Assembly: GCF_018275325.1 (NCBI RefSeq) | Contig: NZ_JAGVQR010000001.1 | Coordinates: 868,001-932,000 of the forward strand | From: Nocardioides palaemonis | GTDB lineage: Bacteria > Actinomycetota > Actinomycetes > Propionibacteriales > Nocardioidaceae | DNA length: 64,000 nt | Direction of reading: 5' to 3' | Part shown: piece by piece, positions 60,166-64,000 of the stretch | Layout of the letters: every line of letters starts with the position of its first letter | Position numbering within the stretch: position 1 is the first letter of the stretch | The notes under the pieces: model-generated | What the model was told of the DNA's origin: nothing | What the model saw: only the letters and a program-made list of their open reading frames with translations | The model's database searches: none | Position numbers and translations under genes: made by a program

Positions 60166-60830
60166 GCATCCCCGATCCTCCTGACAGTGGTCGTCGGGGG
60201 ACAGGTGTGCAGACAGCGTTCGGCCAACACCAGGGACCGTCGTCCAAGACGCTGATGTCGCTGGACGAGGACGGTGACGAGGAGCCAGGCGCGGCAGACA
60301 CGCTCCCGGAGCCCGGAGCTGGCTGAAGGTCGCCCAGGCACTCCAACGGCCCCGCTCACGGCCAAACACTCACGCGTTGGGCATCCCGGAAGCCGATCCC
60401 CGAGCGGGACTCGATGTGTCGCCGGCGTCGGAGCGCACTATCAGGCGGCAGATCCGGACGTTTGATGAGAACGCACGAGACTGACCGCTACGTGTCATCC
60501 CACGGCGTGATCGGGTCGACAGACCCGACACTTCGAGCGGTCTCTTTCAAGCCGGGCTAAACATGGCGGTGGGGTTCAGTGTGGACGGGTACCTTGCCCG
60601 AAGTCTCATCAAGCGGTCATGAACGCCTGGTTGGCTTAGGCCCGGGTTGGTCAAGCAATGGCCTCCCGTGCCGATCAGTGCTCTCCAGCAGCGGTGACGA
60701 TCTGGTCACATTGAGGATGGGACCGCCCGGGCTGGGGTACGTCGCGGAACGCCACCAGTGGATTCGCGAGTGCTCGGGTGGCGAGGCCCGGTCCGTCGAG
60801 AAAAGGCGGCCGGGCCGCACCATGTTCTGC
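60166..60830. other. Non-coding gap
   Basis: About 665 bp without a supportable gene or strong signal; one small hairpin CGGGTC-GACA-GACCCG lies near 60510-60530. Confidence 0.4.
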
Positions 60831-61094
60831 TCAGGACTGCGGAAGATTCCGCGTCTCGGCGATCTCGGTCGCAATGTCGATGACCTTGCGGTTCGTGTGT
60901 GACGACACGCGCTTCAGGTATCCCAGCGCCTGACAGGCGTCGATCCCGAGGCGCTCCATCAGGATGCCCTCGGCCTGGCCGATGATGGTGCGGCTCTCCA
61001 CCGCATCGTGCAACTGCTTGATCTCTTGCTCCGCATCAGCAAGCGATTTAGCCATCCGCGCACGCTCCTCGCGTCCGTCGCTAATGGGCTCCAC
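60831..61094 (-). CDS. ANTAR-domain protein
   Basis: An 87-aa protein: an acidic coiled-coil start (SLADAEQEIKQLHDAVESRT) followed by the ANTAR RNA-binding helices (IIGQAEGILMERLGIDACQA, then LGYLKRVSSHTNRKVIDIAT). ANTAR proteins bind paired hairpins in mRNA leaders and block termination. No GAF or receiver sensor is fused, so it may respond to a partner. Confidence 0.8.
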   Translation of the reverse strand: MEPISDGREERARMAKSLADAEQEIKQLHDAVESRTIIGQAEGILMERLGIDACQALGYLKRVSSHTNRKVIDIATEIAETRNLPQS

Positions 61095-61794
61095 GCCGAC
61101 CTTCCTACTGAGTCAATCCAAGGTTGCCCTGACGTTAGACAACGTTCGCTCGCGCGACTTCACCCTCAAGTGCCGAGAATAATCTGGGTTGCGGATGTGC
61201 ACCAGCGTGCGGTTGACGCGGAGGGACGCCGGCGGTGCTTGTCCTGCGAAACGACCCCGCCTGGCTGTCAGTGGTAGACCGGCTAGCGCCGCGCGCTGCT
61301 CGTCGAGAAGGTAGACCCCGAAGCTTGGACTGAAGCCGTCGGGCATCGGATGACGTAGGGCGCGGCCACGGACGAGCCGACCTGATGGTAGGACTACGAC
61401 CCCAAGGTCGGATGCGCTCCAACCGCTCACGACTACCACACTATTGATGGCGACGCAGCGCGCATGTGCCGGTATCCGAACCGAGTGCGGACGCGGTCAG
61501 TGCCATGAGGGCGCAGCACGTACCCGGTTTCGCTGGGGTCTGGGAAACGGGACGCGCTCACCGATAGCCCATCCCCACCCGGTGAAAGGGAAGGTAGTCA
61601 AGCCGGGATGGTCCACTCTCTTGACCGGTGCCCGGTGACGGTTTCCCCTTCCGACGCACGCCTCAGGCGCCATGGAGGGGCGCTGGCTGCGTGGCGAAAG
61701 GCTTGGGCTCAGTCAACGGACCGGATTCAAACGCGATGCAGTCGTCGTGCTCAGCACGTCCATGAACTCGTCGATCGGCAGGTCAAGGATTCGG

Positions 61795-61818
61795 GCATCG
61801 ACAACATGTTGTCGATGC
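61795..61818. promoter_or_regulatory. 24-bp perfect palindrome upstream of the channel gene
   Basis: GCATCGACAACA and its exact reverse complement form a spacerless 24-bp palindrome, 128 bp before the channel start, with two short GTGTAG/GTGTGG-type segments after it. Probably an operator. The rest of 61095-61946 holds no gene that I can support. Confidence 0.55.
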
Positions 61819-61861
61819 TCGACCTAAAGGGGTGTAGCCACACGTCCACCGGCCGTGGTTT

Positions 61862-61885
61862 GTTTACGACGTAAGCCACGGGTGT
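61862..61885 (+). promoter_or_regulatory. Possible stress-sigma (SigB-like) promoter
   Basis: GTTT (61862-61865), 14 bases and GGGTGT (61880-61885) fit the actinobacterial SigB-type pattern GTTT-N14-16-GGGTAT with one mismatch, 61 bp before the channel start. Weak evidence by itself. Confidence 0.35.
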
Positions 61886-61946
61886 GGTCTTACCCGAACC
61901 GGTCGCGACCGCTGGTCGGTTCGTGCACTTCTGGAAGGGAAAACTC

Positions 61947-62780
61947 ATGGGAGAGACACTGAAGGACGGCCTGAAAGACGGCCTGAGCACGATCACGGAG
62001 TTCTTGCCGAAGCTGTTGTTGTTCCTGATCATTCTGATTGTCGGGATCATCATCGCCAAGAGCATCGCCAAGGCGCTCAGCGCGCTGCTGGAGAAGGTGG
62101 GCTTCGACAAGGCTGTGGAGCGCGGTGGTGTGAAGAAGGCGCTGGCGAACTCCAAGATGGATGCCAGCGACGTCGTCGCCAAGCTCATCTACTACACGCT
62201 GATGCTGTTCGTGCTGCAGCTCGCGTTCGGTGTCTTCGGGCCCAACCCGATCAGCGACTTGATCACGCAGGTCATCACGTTCCTGCCGAGTTTGATCGTG
62301 GCCATCATCATCATCGTGGTCGCCTCCGCGATCGCCGCCGCGGTCAAGGTACTCATCGAAGGCACCCTGGGAGGCCTGTCGTACGGCACGGTCTTGGCCA
62401 ACATCGCCTCGATCTTCATCCTGTTCCTCGGTGTCGTCGCGGCCCTGAACCAGATCGGCGTGGCCACCACCGTCACGCTCCCGGTCCTGATCGCCATCCT
62501 GGCCGCCGTCGTCGGCGTGATCGTCGTTGGTGTCGGCGGGGGACTCATCAAGCCCATGCAGCAGCGCTGGGAGGGCTACCTGACCAAGGCCGAGGAGGAG
62601 GCACCGCGGATCAAGCAGGAGGCAGCCAACGCTCCGAGCGTCAGGGACCAGGCCCGACAGGCCAAGGACCAGGCGCAGCAGAAGCTGCAGTCCACCGACT
62701 CCACCGGCTCGACGACCGGTGCCACCAGCTACGACACCCAGTACAGCGACCCGAACCCCCGGGGCACCTCGCAGTACTGA
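61947..62780 (+). CDS. MscS/CmpX-like mechanosensitive channel protein
   Basis: A 277-aa membrane protein with about five helices: LLLFLIILIVGIIIAKSIAK, YYTLMLFVLQLAFGVF, FLPSLIVAIIIIVVASAIAA, VLANIASIFILFLGVVAAL and VTLPVLIAILAAVVGVIVVG. The last ends in GVGGGLIKPMQQRWE, a conserved pore-helix-like segment. The C-terminal 60 residues are hydrophilic and Gln/Ser/Thr-rich. GGAAGGGA lies six bases before ATG 61947. Probably osmotic stress relief. Confidence 0.78.
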   Translation: MGETLKDGLKDGLSTITEFLPKLLLFLIILIVGIIIAKSIAKALSALLEKVGFDKAVERGGVKKALANSKMDASDVVAKLIYYTLMLFVLQLAFGVFGPNPISDLITQVITFLPSLIVAIIIIVVASAIAAAVKVLIEGTLGGLSYGTVLANIASIFILFLGVVAALNQIGVATTVTLPVLIAILAAVVGVIVVGVGGGLIKPMQQRWEGYLTKAEEEAPRIKQEAANAPSVRDQARQAKDQAQQKLQSTDSTGSTTGATSYDTQYSDPNPRGTSQY

Positions 62781-62788
62781 ACCGGACT

Positions 62789-62842
62789 GGTTCGAGTCCG
62801 GGCCCGCCATATACGGCGAACGGCGCGGCCCGGGCTCGAACC
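62789..62842. terminator. Stem-loop after the channel gene
   Basis: GGTTCGAGTCCGGGCC (62789-62804) pairs with 62827-62842 with one mismatch over 16 bases and a 22-base loop. It begins nine bases after the channel stop. No T-run follows. Confidence 0.6.
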
Positions 62843-62959
62843 CCCGACAGTTCTATAACCAGTCGTCCGGCGTTCGCCGCGACTCGAACCGCTTCCGGCG
62901 ACACCATCCGGTACCGCTGCCCACATCATTTCAGTCAGTTCTCGTGAAGGAGAAAGCTC

Positions 62960-63811
62960 ATGCTCACCACGGACCAAGCCCAGCAGCTGCTCAGCAACGG
63001 CGGCAACGTGTTGGATTCTGACGGCAAGAAGATCGGATCGATCGACCAGATCTTCCTCGACGATCAGAGCGGTCAGCCCGAGTGGGTCACGACCAAGACC
63101 GGCATGTTCGGTGGTGGCGAGTCGTTCGTGCCGCTGCGCGGTGCCGAGGTGGTCGGGGACGATATCGAGGTGCCGTACGACAAGGACAAGGTCAAGGACG
63201 CCCCTCGCATCGAGGGAGCCGACTCCCACCTCAGCGAGGAGGAAGAGGACGAGCTGTACACCTACTACGGCCTCGGGGACTCCGACTCCTACCAGTCGTT
63301 TAGCGACGTCGACGCACGCATCGCAGGCGACTCAGGCGACGATGATCGGGACCGGCCGACTTCGGCGGAGACGGAGGCTGAGGCGGAGATGACGCGCTCG
63401 GAGGAGCAGCTCAACGTATCCACCGAGACCCACCAGACTGGCCGCGCCCGACTGCGGAAGTTCATCGTGACCGAGAACGTCACCACGACCGTCCCGGTCA
63501 GTCACGAAGAGGTCCGCCTCGAGCGTGAGCCGATCACCGACGCCGAAGCAGGCGACGCCGTCACCGACGGAGAGCTGTCGTCCGAGGACCATGACGTGGT
63601 GCTCACTGAGGAGCGGGTAGTGGTGTCCAAGGAGACCGTGCCCGTGGAGCGCGTCCGCGTCGACAAGCAGACCGTCACCGAGCAAGAGCAGGTCAGCGAG
63701 GAGGTCCGCAAGGAGCAGATCGAGCTCGACGAGGACTCCTCGACGGACCTCGACGCCCGCGACGACATCGACGACCACGACGACCAGGACGCCCACGAGT
63801 CGCGGGGCTGA
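62960..63811 (+). CDS. PRC-barrel and DUF2382 (YsnF/AvaK-like) stress protein
   Basis: A 283-aa highly acidic protein. The PRC-barrel (about 1-75: GGNVLDSDGKKIGSIDQIFL, then PEWVTTKTGMFGGGESFVPL) is joined by an acidic linker to a DUF2382 domain (about 150-255: RLRKFIVTENVTTTVPVSHE, VLTEERVVVSKETVPVERVR, VTEQEQVSEEVRKEQIE). The tail is Asp/His-rich. AAGGAG lies ten bases before ATG 62960. Relatives are general-stress or desiccation proteins. Confidence 0.88.
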   Translation: MLTTDQAQQLLSNGGNVLDSDGKKIGSIDQIFLDDQSGQPEWVTTKTGMFGGGESFVPLRGAEVVGDDIEVPYDKDKVKDAPRIEGADSHLSEEEEDELYTYYGLGDSDSYQSFSDVDARIAGDSGDDDRDRPTSAETEAEAEMTRSEEQLNVSTETHQTGRARLRKFIVTENVTTTVPVSHEEVRLEREPITDAEAGDAVTDGELSSEDHDVVLTEERVVVSKETVPVERVRVDKQTVTEQEQVSEEVRKEQIELDEDSSTDLDARDDIDDHDDQDAHESRG

Positions 63812-64000
63812 GCTGCACCCGACATCCGTATCCGAGGAGCGGATGGGGGCGGGCGGCGGAATCCTTACGCGGCATGTCGCTCCGGCCGCCCCGGATGCGG
63901 CACCCGGCCCCAGCTTGGGTCCTGCGGGATTGGGCACCGGTTCCCACCCAAACCGTGTCTCCCTGCTCGGCGCTCGCGACGGCGGTGGGCCCGCATCCGA
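63812..64000. other. Non-coding end of window
   Basis: The last 189 bp hold no supportable gene start or RNA. Confidence 0.4.

Noticed and set aside
62789-62809. tRNA 3' end (GGTTCGAGTCC followed by GCCA-like bases)
   Set aside because: The T-stem has mismatches and there is no acceptor stem of the right length; the segment is one arm of a 16-bp hairpin.

Overview
The window is GC-rich chromosomal DNA from an actinobacterium. Codon third positions are nearly all G or C, and the gene content fits: a large NAD-dependent glutamate dehydrogenase, Ku with a Lys/Ala tail and split LigD-type proteins, PucR and ANTAR regulators, and many ATGA/GTGA gene overlaps. A Nocardioides-like (Propionibacteriales) host is my best guess, but no rRNA or other phylogenetic marker is present.

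Region 1 (1-15.69 kb) looks like ordinary chromosome. It holds the 3' part of a glutamate dehydrogenase gene and a TauE/SafE permease with its GntR regulator. Divergent from these is a MatC-type carrier / class III CoA-transferase / fused carboxyltransferase operon, possibly for malonate or another small dicarboxylate. Then come an alpha/beta hydrolase, a Ku / ligase / polymerase end-joining locus, an orphan OmpR-type response regulator, and the start of a TadA/CpaF-type pilus ATPase gene. Three kinds of long intergenic inverted repeat lie here, two of them between convergent genes.

Region 2 (15.69 to about 46.8 kb) is an integrated mobile element. The host TadA/CpaF gene is cut after its Walker B and His-box region, and a large serine integrase gene begins about 40 bp after the break. 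Next are a double-HTH regulator and a compact Tad-pilus-like operon (SAF/CpaB, CpaE-like, TadA, TadB, TadC, four short pilin-like proteins sharing an RDERG motif, and a LysM/BTAD membrane protein). A cargo block follows: secreted proteins, an IS5-family remnant, an XRE/nucleotidyltransferase toxin-antitoxin pair, an aminoglycoside phosphotransferase-like kinase, and a 1133-aa Mrr-NACHT ATPase that looks like an anti-phage defence protein. A second operon encodes actinobacterial type IV secretion parts: VirB2-like, two membrane-anchored subunits, TrbL/VirB6-like, a PrgI/VirB4-N-like protein and a VirB4 ATPase. It stops without a coupling protein or relaxase. The NACHT gene is bracketed by a 20-bp direct repeat next to palindromes.

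Region 3 (46.8-64 kb) mixes a PaiB-like protein, two abutting tandem-repeat arrays (7 x 28 bp and 11 x 29 bp), a RelE/Phd toxin-antitoxin pair, a frameshifted resolvase and a UvrA-like ABC protein. It also holds an LtrA gene broken by one nonsense codon and a stress-type set: PucR regulator, formaldehyde dehydrogenase-like enzyme, DJ-1/PfpI protein, monooxygenase-like protein, amine oxidoreductase, ANTAR protein, small-conductance-type membrane channel and PRC-barrel/DUF2382 protein. The missing 3' end of the host pilus ATPase gene was not found, so the right end of the island is either beyond the window or lost.
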